DNA from: Burkholderia vietnamiensis LMG 10929
Lineage (GTDB): Bacteria; Pseudomonadota; Gammaproteobacteria; Burkholderiales; Burkholderiaceae
Assembly (NCBI RefSeq): GCF_000959445.1
Contig: NZ_CP009630.1
Coordinates: 2,170,001-2,234,000 of the forward strand
Length of the DNA: 64,000 bases
Direction of reading: 5' to 3'
Shown: positions 43,085 through 52,476 of the stretch, one piece after another
Layout of the letters: each line of letters opens with the position of its first letter
Position numbering within the stretch: the first letter of the stretch is position 1
Program-made: the position numbers and the translations under genes
Notes under the pieces: model-generated
Seen by the model: only the letters and a program-made list of their open reading frames with translations
What the model was told of the DNA's origin: nothing
The model's database searches: none

Positions 43085-44236
43085 ATGAATCCGACAAGGC
43101 CAGGCACGACGGCGGGCCACAGCCGACAAAATCTCGCCGACAAGATTCGGCAGTTCACCCCGAACTGGTTCGCGATGACGATGGGCAACGGAATCGTATT
43201 CCTCGTCCTTGCCGGATTGCCGTGGCACTTCGCAGGGCAGATGGCGTTGGCCCATACGCTGTGGGTGGCCGACAGCGCGCTCTACATGGTGTTTGCCGGC
43301 ATGCTGTTGGCGCGCTGGATCTTCTATCCGGAAACGATCCGCCCGATGCTGCATCACCCGCTGCAGTCGATGTTCCTCGGCGCCGTGCCGATGGGGCTCG
43401 CGCCGATCATCAACGGACTGGTCATGTTCGCCGGCTCGCATGCGGGCGAAGCGGCGAGCCAACTGGCCTACGGCTTGTGGTGCGTCGATGCGGTACTGGC
43501 GCTCGCCGTCGCAGTCGGCGTGCCGTACATGATGTTCACCGCGCAGGACCATGCGTTCGAGCGCATCACGGCCGTGTTGTTGCTGCCGATCGTCGCGCCT
43601 GAAGTGGCGGCGTCGAGCGCCGCCGTCCTCGCGCCGCATGTCGACGCACACACCGCGCGCTTCCTGGTGGCCGCCGGTTACGTGCTGTGGGCCGTGTCGG
43701 TGCCGCTCGCGTTTTCCGTGCTGACGGTCGTGTTCTTCCGGTTGGTGATCCACAAGCTGCCGCATCGCGATCTCGGTCCGTCGAGCTGGCTGACGCTCGG
43801 GCCGATCGGAACGGGCGCGCTGGGCCTGCTCGCTCTCGGCCACGTCGCGCCCGACGCGTTCGCCGGCACGGCATTCGAGGCGACCGCGCTCGTCGCGCGC
43901 GAGATCGGCGTGATCGGCGGCTTGCTGCTCTGGGGCACCGGCCTGTGGTGGCTCGCCACGGCGATGCTGTTCACGCTGCGGTATTCCCGCGACGGGCTGC
44001 CGTTCAATCTCGGATGGTGGGGCTTCACGTTCCCGCTCGGCGTCTACACCGTCGTGACGTTCAGTCTCTATCGGACCACGGGCTTTGCCGCGTTCGCCGT
44101 GCTCGGGATGGCGCTGGCGGCGCTGCTCGGCAGCCTCTGGTTGATCGTGCTGTCCCGCACGCTGCGCGGCCTCGCCCGCGGCGAACTGTTTCACGCCCCG
44201 TGTCTCGTCGTCCGCGCGCAGCCCGCGCTCGGTTGA
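43085..44236 (+). CDS. TDT-family (TehA/Mae1/SLAC1) transporter
   Basis: A 383-residue integral membrane protein with about ten hydrophobic helices. [24 protein letters not shown] at the start is the family signature. Members export tellurite/sulfite or take up malate and other C4-dicarboxylates. The next gene, a malate dehydrogenase 104 bp downstream, hints at malate/oxaloacetate transport, but that is an inference from context only. ATG at [11 protein letters not shown]. Confidence 0.88.
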   Translation: MNPTRPGTTAGHSRQNLADKIRQFTPNWFAMTMGNGIVFLVLAGLPWHFAGQMALAHTLWVADSALYMVFAGMLLARWIFYPETIRPMLHHPLQSMFLGAVPMGLAPIINGLVMFAGSHAGEAASQLAYGLWCVDAVLALAVAVGVPYMMFTAQDHAFERITAVLLLPIVAPEVAASSAAVLAPHVDAHTARFLVAAGYVLWAVSVPLAFSVLTVVFFRLVIHKLPHRDLGPSSWLTLGPIGTGALGLLALGHVAPDAFAGTAFEATALVAREIGVIGGLLLWGTGLWWLATAMLFTLRYSRDGLPFNLGWWGFTFPLGVYTVVTFSLYRTTGFAAFAVLGMALAALLGSLWLIVLSRTLRGLARGELFHAPCLVVRAQPALG

Positions 44237-44340
44237 ACCCGTCGTCGAACCGCTGCCGCCGGCGGCACGTGCAACACGCGGCCGGTCGCAGCGCAGCTTT
44301 CCATCCGCGTCACCGAACCCAACCTCGAAGGAGATCCAGC

Positions 44341-45327
44341 ATGTCCAAACCTGCCCGCCGTGTCGCCGTGACCGGAGCCGCCGGTCAAATCGCCTACTCA
44401 TTGCTGTTTCGAATCGCCCGCGGCGATCTGCTCGGCGACGATCAGCCCGTCATCCTTCAGCTCCTGGAATTGCCGCACGCGCTGGACGCGCTGCGCGGCG
44501 TGGTGATGGAACTGGAAGACTGCGCCTTCCCGCTGCTGCAGTCGGTCGAAATCAGCGACGATCCGCGCGTCGCGTTCCGCGATGCCGATTACGCGATGCT
44601 CGTCGGATCGCGCCCGCGTGGCAAAGGCATGGAACGGCGCGATCTGCTGGCCGCGAACGCCGCCATCTTCCGCTCCCAGGGCGAGGCGCTCAACGAAGTG
44701 GCGAACCGGCAGGTGAAGGTGCTCGTCGTCGGCAACCCGGCCAATACCAACGCGTGGGTGGCCCGCCACTACGCGCCCGACCTGCCGGCGGATGCGATTA
44801 CCGCGATGATCCGTCTCGACCACAATCGCGCCGTGTCGAAGCTGGCCGCCCGATGCGGCGTAACGGTCGATGCCGTCAGCCGCATGGCGGTGTGGGGCAA
44901 TCATTCGCCGACCATGTTCCCCGACTACCGTCACGCGCTGATCGACCAGCAGCCCGCGCCGATGCGTGTCGGCGACGAGCGCTGGTATCTCGACACGTTC
45001 ATCCCCGAAGTCGCGCGCCGCGGCACGGCGATCATCGAAGCGCGCGGCGCCTCGTCGGCGGCGTCGGCCGCCAATGCGGCGATCGACCAGATGCGCGACT
45101 GGATTCGCGGCAGCGGCGGGCGCTGGGTGTCGATGAGCATCGTGTCCGGCGGCGAGTATGGCATTCCGCGCGGCCTGATGTTCGGGATGCCGACGATCTG
45201 CAGCGAAGGCCGCTATCGCGTCGTCCCGGATCTCGAGATCGACGCGCTGGCGCGCACGCGCATCGATGCGTCGGTTGCGGAACTCGTGGACGAGATGCGG
45301 GCCGTGCGAGCGATTCTGGCGCTGTAG
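44341..45327 (+). CDS. mdh: Malate dehydrogenase
   Basis: A 328-residue NAD malate dehydrogenase of the cytosolic type. [21 protein letters not shown] is the nucleotide loop; substrate arginines in [22 protein letters not shown], and catalytic His188 in [11 protein letters not shown]. The family's pattern is complete. Its position beside a transporter and binding-protein gene, instead of the TCA cluster, suggests a second, inducible copy. AAGGAG 8 bp before ATG. Confidence 0.93.
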   Translation: MSKPARRVAVTGAAGQIAYSLLFRIARGDLLGDDQPVILQLLELPHALDALRGVVMELEDCAFPLLQSVEISDDPRVAFRDADYAMLVGSRPRGKGMERRDLLAANAAIFRSQGEALNEVANRQVKVLVVGNPANTNAWVARHYAPDLPADAITAMIRLDHNRAVSKLAARCGVTVDAVSRMAVWGNHSPTMFPDYRHALIDQQPAPMRVGDERWYLDTFIPEVARRGTAIIEARGASSAASAANAAIDQMRDWIRGSGGRWVSMSIVSGGEYGIPRGLMFGMPTICSEGRYRVVPDLEIDALARTRIDASVAELVDEMRAVRAILAL

Positions 45328-45388
45328 CGCGATCCGAAGCGCATCGAAGCCGACTACCGCTCGAACGACCCCCCTAAAGGAATCCATC

Positions 45389-46195
45389 GTGCTGAACGCA
45401 TTGAAAAAGAACATGGCCATGTCATTGGCGTTACTGCTGTTCGCGTGCGGTGCGTCCGCCCACGAAACGGCCGATCCGACGATACGGCGCGATGCGCGCG
45501 ACGGCGTCGTGCGCCTGTACGGCGCAGGCGGCCCCGATACCGCATTCGCGAAAGTCGCGAAGGTCTTCACCGACGAAACGGGCATCAAGGTGGCAGTGAC
45601 CGGCGGACCGGAGCCCACGTGGAGCCGCAAGGCGCAGGCCGATGCCGACATTCTGTGGGGCACCTCCGAAGAGGATATGGCCGGGCTGCTCGAAACCTAC
45701 ACGGTGTTTCGATGGGGCGACGTGACGCCGATCTATGTCCGCCCGGCCGTCATCGCCGTGAAGAAGGGCAATCCGAAACACATCCACGGCTTCGACGATC
45801 TGCTCGCGGACGGCATGCGCATCGTCGTCACCGAAGGCGCGGGCGTGGCGAATACGTCCGGCACCGGCACGTGGGAGGACATCGCCGGCCGCATGGGACG
45901 TCTCGACGACGTCAGGCGGTTCCGGCGGAACATCGTCGGATTCGGCAAGGGCAGCGGGCCGAGCTTCAGGATGTTCGTCGACAAGGACGCGGATGCCTGG
46001 ATCACCTGGCCGGACTGGCCGATCACGCATCCCGACCAAGCCGATTACGTGAGCTTGTCCGCGAACCGGGCGATCTGGAGAGACGTCAACGTTGCGCTCG
46101 CCCCGGATGCCGATCCTGAAGCGAAGCAATTCCTCGATTTCCTGAACAGCGATCGTGGCGCCGCCATCATGAAGACCGAGGGCTGGGTGCGTTGA
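45389..46195 (+). CDS. Periplasmic substrate-binding protein (ABC type)
   Basis: A 268-residue bacterial binding protein, with an N-terminal export signal (MAMSLALLLFACGASAHE; LFAC could be a lipobox, ASA a signal peptidase I site) and a type 2 fold resembling extracellular molybdate/sulfate-type proteins (VRLYGAGGPDTAFAKVAKVFTDETGIKV..., ILWGTSEEDMAGLLE, FLDFLNSDRGAAIMKTEGW). No permease or ATPase gene is close by, so it is an orphan. GTG start with AAAGGA 8 bp upstream. It follows mdh by 61 bp and may be co-transcribed; ligand unknown. Confidence 0.8.
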   Translation: MLNALKKNMAMSLALLLFACGASAHETADPTIRRDARDGVVRLYGAGGPDTAFAKVAKVFTDETGIKVAVTGGPEPTWSRKAQADADILWGTSEEDMAGLLETYTVFRWGDVTPIYVRPAVIAVKKGNPKHIHGFDDLLADGMRIVVTEGAGVANTSGTGTWEDIAGRMGRLDDVRRFRRNIVGFGKGSGPSFRMFVDKDADAWITWPDWPITHPDQADYVSLSANRAIWRDVNVALAPDADPEAKQFLDFLNSDRGAAIMKTEGWVR

Positions 46196-46965
46196 GCGGA
46201 TGACGGAGCGCGACGGCGGAACGTGCGTTCCGAGGCGAGCGCCCCGTGGCACGTATGTCTTGCCGCAGTCGATATGCATGGCAGCCGCGCAGCCACTGCC
46301 CGTTTTCAACACACGCGATGACTACCTCACCTCATCTCGGGACGGTCACGTACGCACCATCGCACGCCGGGATACGCCGGTAGCCGACAAGCAGCCCCGG
46401 TTCATCCGCGCGTGTGGCTGCGGCGCAGATTTCAGTTTTGTCATCCGCGTGTTCGACTGAGGTCAAGTCGGATCATCACAATGGGAGCACTGAACAACGA
46501 CCGTATCCGGCGACGTGCCTCGTGATCGCCAAGGATGCGCACCTCACCGCTTATGCAAGGTGTCAGCGATGAACGACCTGATCCACGAACCAACGGCCAC
46601 GCTACGGCGCGCGGAATCATCCGGCGATGGAGCGAGGAGCGCACCGGTTTCGCGCGCTTGCCGATACGTCCGCACGGCTCGGGCCACCGGTTCGTGGCGC
46701 GACGACCCGCGAGCGATGCCGTTGCCGCGCGCGGCAGGTGTCTCCCGTGACGGGAGATCGGCCGCCGGCGTTCCGGCCGCGAACGCGATGGCGTTCGTTT
46801 GCAGCCGCGCCGCATCGTGAATTGAACGTCGATATGACCGGCCTCATCCATCGATGAGGTTCGAGCAACCCTTTGTATAACTGGTGCAACGCGTGTCGTT
46901 TCGATACCGTGGATTCACTGCACCGCTCGTGCGTAACGCTCCATGTTCCCGTCAGGTAGCCAGCC
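46196..46965. other. Intergenic region before the AraC gene
   Basis: About 770 bp with no supported gene: open frames here are arginine-rich with poor starts. No clear repeat or RNA seen. TATAAC-like sequence close to 46876 may be part of the araC-family promoter. Confidence 0.5.
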
Positions 46966-47916
46966 ATGATTCTTTCGTCGTCGAGTCCTTGCAAGACAGC
47001 CGCCGGTTTCAACGTGCTTGCCGGTGCGCGCGCGTCCAGCCCTATTGCTGCGGAGCACGCGTGGCGCGAGCCGGGCGTCGGCCGCGATATCGATATCGCC
47101 CTTTCGCGCTGGACACGCAATGGCGCGCAGACGCTCGAAGTGGCGAACGACTGCGGCGAGAACTGGCACTGCATCGGCATCAACCTCAAATGCACGTCGC
47201 TGACTTTTTCGCACGCGGGCCGCACGCTCGTCGAAGGCCGGTTGACGGCCGGTACCGCGCAGATAACGGCGCCCGGCGTCGCGTGTTGCGCCGTGTTCGG
47301 CGCGCCGAGCGACGTGCTGCACTTGTTCGCCTCCCAGACGGTATTGGCCGAGTGCTACGCCGACCTCTTCGGTCGCCCCCATGCGGGCGACATCGTCATC
47401 GACGATCCGCGGCTGATCCGCGATCCGGCGCTCGAGCGGCTCGGTCAGGCGCTTGCCGTGTCGCACACGGAGCACGCGGCATTGGGCAAGGTGTTCGCCG
47501 ACAGCATCAGCCTCGCGATCGTGTCGCGCGTGGTCCTTCGCCACTTCTCGACCAACCGGAGCGAGGTGCGCGGTGCGGCTGCGCTGCCGTCGTGGCGCAT
47601 GCGTCGCGTGGTCGAGTTCGTCGAAGCGAACCTCGCGGAGCCGATCGGCCTCGCCGACATGGCCGAGAGTGTCGGGCTGACGCGGATGCACTTTGCTGCG
47701 CAGTTTCGTCGAGCCACCGGGTTGCGGCCGCACGAGTATCTGATGCGGCGGCGCATCGAGCGCGCGCAGCAGCTGCTGCTCGAATCGCGCGACGGGCTGC
47801 TCGACGTCGCACTGGGCTGCGGCTTCCGCTCGCAAGCCCATTTCACGACGGTGTTCAAACGCTTCGTCGGAGAGACGCCGTTTTGCTGGAGGGCGAAGAC
47901 GAATGTCGATCAATGA
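46966..47916 (+). CDS. AraC-family transcriptional regulator
   Basis: A 316-residue activator. The C-terminal 100 residues form two helix-turn-helix units (VEFVEANLAEPIGLADMAESVGLTRMHFAAQFRRATGLRPHEYLMRRRIERAQQLL and DVALGCGFRSQAHFTTVFKRFVGETP). The N-terminal 200 residues are a sensory domain without recognised family. It overlaps no gene upstream and is followed by a DUF3331 gene 121 bp later. Target may be the mdh/transporter genes or DUF3331. Confidence 0.88.
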   Translation: MILSSSSPCKTAAGFNVLAGARASSPIAAEHAWREPGVGRDIDIALSRWTRNGAQTLEVANDCGENWHCIGINLKCTSLTFSHAGRTLVEGRLTAGTAQITAPGVACCAVFGAPSDVLHLFASQTVLAECYADLFGRPHAGDIVIDDPRLIRDPALERLGQALAVSHTEHAALGKVFADSISLAIVSRVVLRHFSTNRSEVRGAAALPSWRMRRVVEFVEANLAEPIGLADMAESVGLTRMHFAAQFRRATGLRPHEYLMRRRIERAQQLLLESRDGLLDVALGCGFRSQAHFTTVFKRFVGETPFCWRAKTNVDQ

Positions 47917-48037
47917 ACGGGTCACGGCTTTCCTGGCCGTCAGCGATGGATTTCTTCGCGGCGCATCGAGCGACGCGCGCGCGATCGCGCAGCACGCTCG
48001 CCGCAACGGTTCAACCCATGACGCAATGAGGACGACG

Positions 48038-48463
48038 ATGAACGTCTCGACCGATGTGATCGCGCTGGATCCGTGGCAGCAAACGCTGAGTCTGCTGTCC
48101 CAACTGTGCCGTGACGATCTGCGATTGCGCGCGCCGGCGCGCGAGCCGCTGCGCGCGCGCGGGATGGCGCATCGTGCAAACGTGCGAGCGAGCGATGCCG
48201 AGCGCCGAGCCGTTTCGGTGAGTTTCGTCGATCGTGTCAGCTCGACCGTGGTTACGATCGCATGGCGCGATTCCACGCACTGCTCGTATGGCGACCAGAC
48301 CTGGCACGTGACACGCGCCCGCGCCAGCGGAGTGTGTGCGCTCAGCGGCGAACCCGTTCGCATCGGCGACGCCGTCTATCAACCGCGTGCGCGTCCGAAG
48401 CCGCTCAATGCCGGGGCGATGATTCTGGAGTCGGTGCTGCACGAAGCCGAAGCCGATCGCTGA
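48038..48463 (+). CDS. DUF3331 protein
   Basis: A 141-residue protein of the Burkholderia/Paraburkholderia DUF3331 family, recognisable from VSVSFVDRVSSTVVTIAWRDSTHCSYGDQTWHVTRARASGVCALSGEPVRIGDAVYQPR. That stretch looks like a small beta domain with two cysteines (HCSYGDQ, VCALSG) that could bind metal. No biochemical role is known to me. I start at ATG with GAGG 7 bp upstream; longer frames would overlap the AraC gene. Confidence 0.75.
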   Translation: MNVSTDVIALDPWQQTLSLLSQLCRDDLRLRAPAREPLRARGMAHRANVRASDAERRAVSVSFVDRVSSTVVTIAWRDSTHCSYGDQTWHVTRARASGVCALSGEPVRIGDAVYQPRARPKPLNAGAMILESVLHEAEADR

Positions 48464-48582
48464 CGTCGGCGGCGACGCGGCAAGCACCCGATAAACGCAA
48501 CACCCGCGTACCCGCCCGCCGCGCGCAACGCCGTGCGAGCCCCGCGCGGCGCTGAACGCGCAACGCGGCGGCACGCAGCAGG

Positions 48583-49491
48583 CTACTCGGCGCCCGCTGC
48601 GATCGCGGTGTTCAGCGTGCCGCTCGCCACGAGGTCGAACAATGCCTGGCCGCTGGGGGACAGCGAGCGCCCTTTCGCCCAGACCATGTGCAGCGGCCTG
48701 ACGATCTTCATGTCGTCGACTTCGATGACGGTCAGCTCGCCGCGTCGCAATTCGTCCGTTACGCTGAGCGTCGAAATGTAGCCGAGCGCGTGCTGGGACA
48801 GCAGCATCCGCTTGATCGCCTCCGTATGGCTCACCGACATCAGCGGCTCGATTTCGAGGCCGGCGCGACGATAGGATTCTTCGACGATCGCGCGCGTGCC
48901 GGACCCCGGCTCACGCATGATGACGGCGCGTTCGGCCAGATCGCGCGCCCGTACTTTCTTGCCCGCAAGCGGGTGACCGGCCGCTGCGATGACGGCAATT
49001 TCGTCGGAGCCGATACGGCGGGCATGGAGAATGGACTCGTCGAACGGCCCTTCGATGAAACCGATCGTGAAGGTCAGGTCGTGCAGGCCCGCTTCCACGC
49101 GTTCGGTGTTCGTGACGGTCAGATCGATCGCGACACGGGGATGCAGCGCATTGAACCGCGCAATCGCTTCGGGGACGAAAAACACGCCGAGCGTGCCGCT
49201 GGCGCCGATCTTCATGTGGCCCGACCCGAGGCCCGCCAGCTCCGCGAGCTCTTTCTCGGCCGTATCGGCGAGCGTGAAGATGCGGCTCGCATACTCGTAG
49301 AGCAGCTTGCCGCCTTCGGTCAGCGCGACGCCGCGCGGCAGCCGGTCGAACAGCACGACGCCGATGCGATCCTCGAGTTCGCGGACCTCGCGGGTGACAG
49401 CCGGCTGACTGACGTGCAGTCGTTCCGCACCTGCGCTGATACTGCCGGCGCGCGCGACTTCGTAAAAGGCGAGAAGGTGAGTGAAGTTCAT
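48583..49491 (-). CDS. LysR-type transcriptional regulator
   Basis: A 302-residue LysR protein with helix-turn-helix at 1-58 (HLLAFYEVARAGSISAGAERLHVSQPAVTREVRELEDRIG) and effector-binding domain (about 88-295) of the CbbR/CysL-like class (MKIGASGTLGVFFVPEAIARFNALHP). Start ATG MNFTHLLAF. It faces DUF3331 with convergent ends, upstream of it is a DUF4148 gene, so its target is unclear. Confidence 0.88.
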   Translation of the reverse strand: MNFTHLLAFYEVARAGSISAGAERLHVSQPAVTREVRELEDRIGVVLFDRLPRGVALTEGGKLLYEYASRIFTLADTAEKELAELAGLGSGHMKIGASGTLGVFFVPEAIARFNALHPRVAIDLTVTNTERVEAGLHDLTFTIGFIEGPFDESILHARRIGSDEIAVIAAAGHPLAGKKVRARDLAERAVIMREPGSGTRAIVEESYRRAGLEIEPLMSVSHTEAIKRMLLSQHALGYISTLSVTDELRRGELTVIEVDDMKIVRPLHMVWAKGRSLSPSGQALFDLVASGTLNTAIAAGAE

Positions 49492-49587
49492 AGAGTGCGG
49501 GACAGGTGCCGGCTGCCCCGCGCGCCACGTATCCGGGCCGGGCTGCCCGGCGGGCGGCATCGGCTGGACGGTGTACGGCACGTGCGG

Positions 49588-49932
49588 TCAGCTGCCGAAA
49601 TAGGGATTGCAGAAGCTCGCCGGGCCGACGCACGACGCGCTTGCGCGCGTAGCCGCGTGAATGCGCTTGCCGCTTGCCGAGGTGCCGTCCGCCGGCGCGC
49701 CGCCGAAGCCGCTCGCCGCCTGCTGCTGCGCGGCGACCGTCGCTTCGGCTGCCTGGATGTCCGACGGATACCGAGGATCGTTTCCGGGTGCCGGATTATA
49801 GCCAGCGCGTTCGACGCGGACCAGATCGGCGCGGACTTGTGCGCGCGTGAGCGGCGTGTTGCTTTGCGCGAAGCCCGACGCAGGAGCGGCGAGGGTGCCG
49901 AGGACGAGCGCGATGCATGCGAGCGTTTTCAT
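49588..49932 (-). CDS. DUF4148 secreted protein
   Basis: A 114-residue protein: signal peptide MKTLACIALVLGTLAAPASGFA, then a DUF4148 segment (NTPLTRAQVRADLVRVERAGYNPAPGNDPRYPSDIQAAEATVAAQ), a family abundant in Burkholderia with many copies per genome and unknown role. The tail has two cysteines (SCVGPASFCNPYF). AAGGAG 7 bp before ATG. Single gene, downstream of cydB in the same direction. Confidence 0.85.
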   Translation of the reverse strand: MKTLACIALVLGTLAAPASGFAQSNTPLTRAQVRADLVRVERAGYNPAPGNDPRYPSDIQAAEATVAAQQQAASGFGGAPADGTSASGKRIHAATRASASCVGPASFCNPYFGS

Positions 49933-50037
49933 GATGAGACTCCTTCGGTTCGGTTGAGTACGCCGCAACGATCCCCGCCTCCCCGCGTGGGGCGACGTCG
50001 AGACCCGCCGAACGATCGTCGTGCCGCGCGGAGCGGG

Positions 50038-51033
50038 TCAGTCGCCCGCTCGGGCCGTCCCCGTCACCTTGCCGCGAAAGACCGAGTACTGATAAAGGTT
50101 GTAGCCGATCATCACCGGAAAGATGAAGCCGATGCCGATCAGCATGAACACGAGCGTCGCCGTATCCGACGAAGCCGCGAGAATGGCGAGCCTGCCGGGC
50201 ACGAAGTCGGGATAGACGCTGACCGCGAGCCCCGTGAACGAGACCACGAAGAGCGCCACGGCGGCGCGAAACGGCCCGCGCACGCTGCCCAGATAGAGCG
50301 ACGCGACCAGCCACGCGAACGACAGTGCGGCGCACAGGGCCAGTGCCGCGAGCACCGGGAACACGCCGGGCTCGAGCCACCGCTCGCGTCCCACCGCGCT
50401 GCCGGCCCAGGTGGCCGCCGTCAGCACGGCCGCCGCCGCCACGGTGAGCACGGCGCACAGCAACGCGATACGACGAGCCCACTGTTCGAGCGCGCCCACC
50501 GTCTTCTTCGCGACGTAGGTGGCGCCGAGCAACGCATAACCCGTCACCACGCCGAGCGCCGCGACGCCGGAAAACGCGACGCCGAACGCGCCGGGCGCGA
50601 GCCCCGTGACGATGCGGCCGAGCATGACGCCCTGCGAAATCGCGGCCACCAGGCTGCCCGCGCCGAATACCGTATCCCACGCCGGCCCGTGCCGGTCGCC
50701 GTGACGAAATTCGATCGCCGCGCCGCGCATGATGAGTCCGGCGATCATCGTCATCACGGGCACGTAGAGGCTCTGCATCAACAGCGCGTAGGCGGCCGGA
50801 AAGGCGCCGAACAGTGCGCCGCCCACCACGACGAGCCAGGTCTCGTTCGCATCCCACACGTGGCCGATCGTCTCGACCATCACGTCGCGTTCGTCGCGCG
50901 TACGTTTGAGCAACGTGAGCATGCCGACGCCGAGATCGAAGCCGTCGGTGACGACATAGAAGACGAGCATCAGGCCGATCAGCGCGAACCACGTGAAGGC
51001 CAGCATCGAATGAGCGGAAGTGTTCATCGTCAT
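50038..51033 (-). CDS. cydB: Cytochrome bd-type quinol oxidase subunit II
   Basis: A 331-residue membrane protein with about eight helices, partner of CydA. Conserved FYVVTDGFDLGVGMLTLL, HVWDANETWLVVVGGALFGAFP and GFIFPVMIGYNLYQYSVFRGKV. The start is MTMNTSAHS; an ATG two codons later is equally possible. It follows cydA after 48 bp. With CydA it makes a terminal oxidase for low oxygen or cyanide/nitrosative stress. Confidence 0.93.
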   Translation of the reverse strand: MTMNTSAHSMLAFTWFALIGLMLVFYVVTDGFDLGVGMLTLLKRTRDERDVMVETIGHVWDANETWLVVVGGALFGAFPAAYALLMQSLYVPVMTMIAGLIMRGAAIEFRHGDRHGPAWDTVFGAGSLVAAISQGVMLGRIVTGLAPGAFGVAFSGVAALGVVTGYALLGATYVAKKTVGALEQWARRIALLCAVLTVAAAAVLTAATWAGSAVGRERWLEPGVFPVLAALALCAALSFAWLVASLYLGSVRGPFRAAVALFVVSFTGLAVSVYPDFVPGRLAILAASSDTATLVFMLIGIGFIFPVMIGYNLYQYSVFRGKVTGTARAGD

Positions 51034-51081
51034 TTCGCCCGCAGGGGCGCGCAAAGAGGTCGATAAGAGGTCGATAAGAAA

Positions 51082-52476
51082 TCAATAGGTCACGGCGCTC
51101 GCCTGCTCGCGGACCGCGACGGCGCCGGGCAGCGGCGCGGCGAGGTCGGGGCCGCGCTTCAACCAGCGCCGCGCGAGCGCGAAGAACGTGACGATCAGCA
51201 CCACGTAGAACGCGGCGAACATCGCGAGGCTGCCCGCCACCGGGGCGGCCGCCACGGCCGACGCGGCGTCGCTCGTGCGCAGCAGCCCGTAGATCACCCA
51301 CGGTTGCCGCCCCACCTCGCGCACGATCCAGCCGGCTTCCACGGCGACGTACGGCAGCGGAATGCAGAGCACCCACGCGATGAGGAGCCTGCGCCTCGCG
51401 AGCAGCCGGGCCAGGTCGCCGCGCGCCTGATACACCGCGTACGCCGTCCACCCGGCGAGCAGCGCCAGCACGAAGCCGATGCCGGCCATCGCGCGGAACG
51501 CGTAGTAGATCAGCGGGATCATCGGCGGCTGGTCGGCGCGCGGGAAGTCGGCGAGGCCTTTCACCTGCCCGTGCAGCGAATGCGTGCCGATGACGCTCAA
51601 CAGCCCCGGGATTTCGATCGACCAGTCGTTGCGCTGTCGCTGCTGATCGGGCCACGCCAGCAGCGACCACGGCGCGCCGGTGCCGGGTGCGTTGGTGGTC
51701 CAGTGGCCCTCGATGGCCGCGCCTTTCGCCGGTTGCGTCGCGAATACGCTGACGCCGCTCGAATCGCCGAGCCAGATCTGCAGCGGTGCCACCACGGCGA
51801 GCATGACGAGCGCGAGCTTGAACGAGCGCGCAAAGAACGCGGGCTCGCGGCGGCGAAGCATCTGCCATGCGGAGATGCCGGCGATCACGACCATCCCCGT
51901 CTCGATCGCGGCCACCCACATGTGCGACACGCCCCATGCCATGTCCGGATTGAAGATGGCGGCCACGTAGTCCGTCACCACCAGCTTGCCGTCCACCAGC
52001 TTCACGCCCGCGGGGGTTTGCATCCACGAATTCGCCACCATGATCCAGAACGCGGAGAGCGTGGACCCCAGCGCGACCATCGACGTGGCGAACAGGTGGA
52101 CCTTCGGCGACACGCGGTTCCAGCCGAGCATCATCACGCCGACGAACCCTGCTTCGAGCATGAACGCCATCGCGCCTTCGAAGCCGAGGATGTTGCCGAA
52201 GAACGACCCGCTGAACTGCGCGAACCCGGCCCAGTTGGTGCCGAACTGGAACTCCATCGGAATGCCGCTCACCACGCCCACGGCGAAGTTCAGCACGAGC
52301 AGGCGGCTCCAGAAGCGCGCGTGGCGGTAATACAGCGCGTCGCCGGTGCGAATCCACAGCGCTTCGACCAGCAGCAGAAACGCCGAGAGGCTGATGGTCA
52401 GGATCGGCCACAGGATGTGGAAGATCGCGGTCATGGCGAACTGCGCCCGCGACAGGCTGACGACGTCACTGAGCAT
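51082..52476 (-). CDS. cydA: Cytochrome bd-type (cyanide-insensitive) quinol oxidase subunit I
   Basis: A 464-residue haem-binding subunit with about nine membrane helices. AIFHILWP includes the haem ligand His20; GRQPW (VREVGRQPWVIYG) and short Q-loop are those of the CIO type. The overlap of its start with the fdhF-like stop (11 bp) points to one transcript, fdhF-like-cydA-cydB. It reduces O2 with quinol and would allow respiration when the haem-copper oxidase is blocked. Confidence 0.94.
   Translation of the reverse strand: MLSDVVSLSRAQFAMTAIFHILWPILTISLSAFLLLVEALWIRTGDALYYRHARFWSRLLVLNFAVGVVSGIPMEFQFGTNWAGFAQFSGSFFGNILGFEGAMAFMLEAGFVGVMMLGWNRVSPKVHLFATSMVALGSTLSAFWIMVANSWMQTPAGVKLVDGKLVVTDYVAAIFNPDMAWGVSHMWVAAIETGMVVIAGISAWQMLRRREPAFFARSFKLALVMLAVVAPLQIWLGDSSGVSVFATQPAKGAAIEGHWTTNAPGTGAPWSLLAWPDQQRQRNDWSIEIPGLLSVIGTHSLHGQVKGLADFPRADQPPMIPLIYYAFRAMAGIGFVLALLAGWTAYAVYQARGDLARLLARRRLLIAWVLCIPLPYVAVEAGWIVREVGRQPWVIYGLLRTSDAASAVAAAPVAGSLAMFAAFYVVLIVTFFALARRWLKRGPDLAAPLPGAVAVREQASAVTY

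Noticed and set aside
46569..46820. Short frame upstream of the AraC gene (MNDLIHEPTATLRR...)
   Set aside because: Arginine-rich, no ribosome site, no domain; treated as chance.
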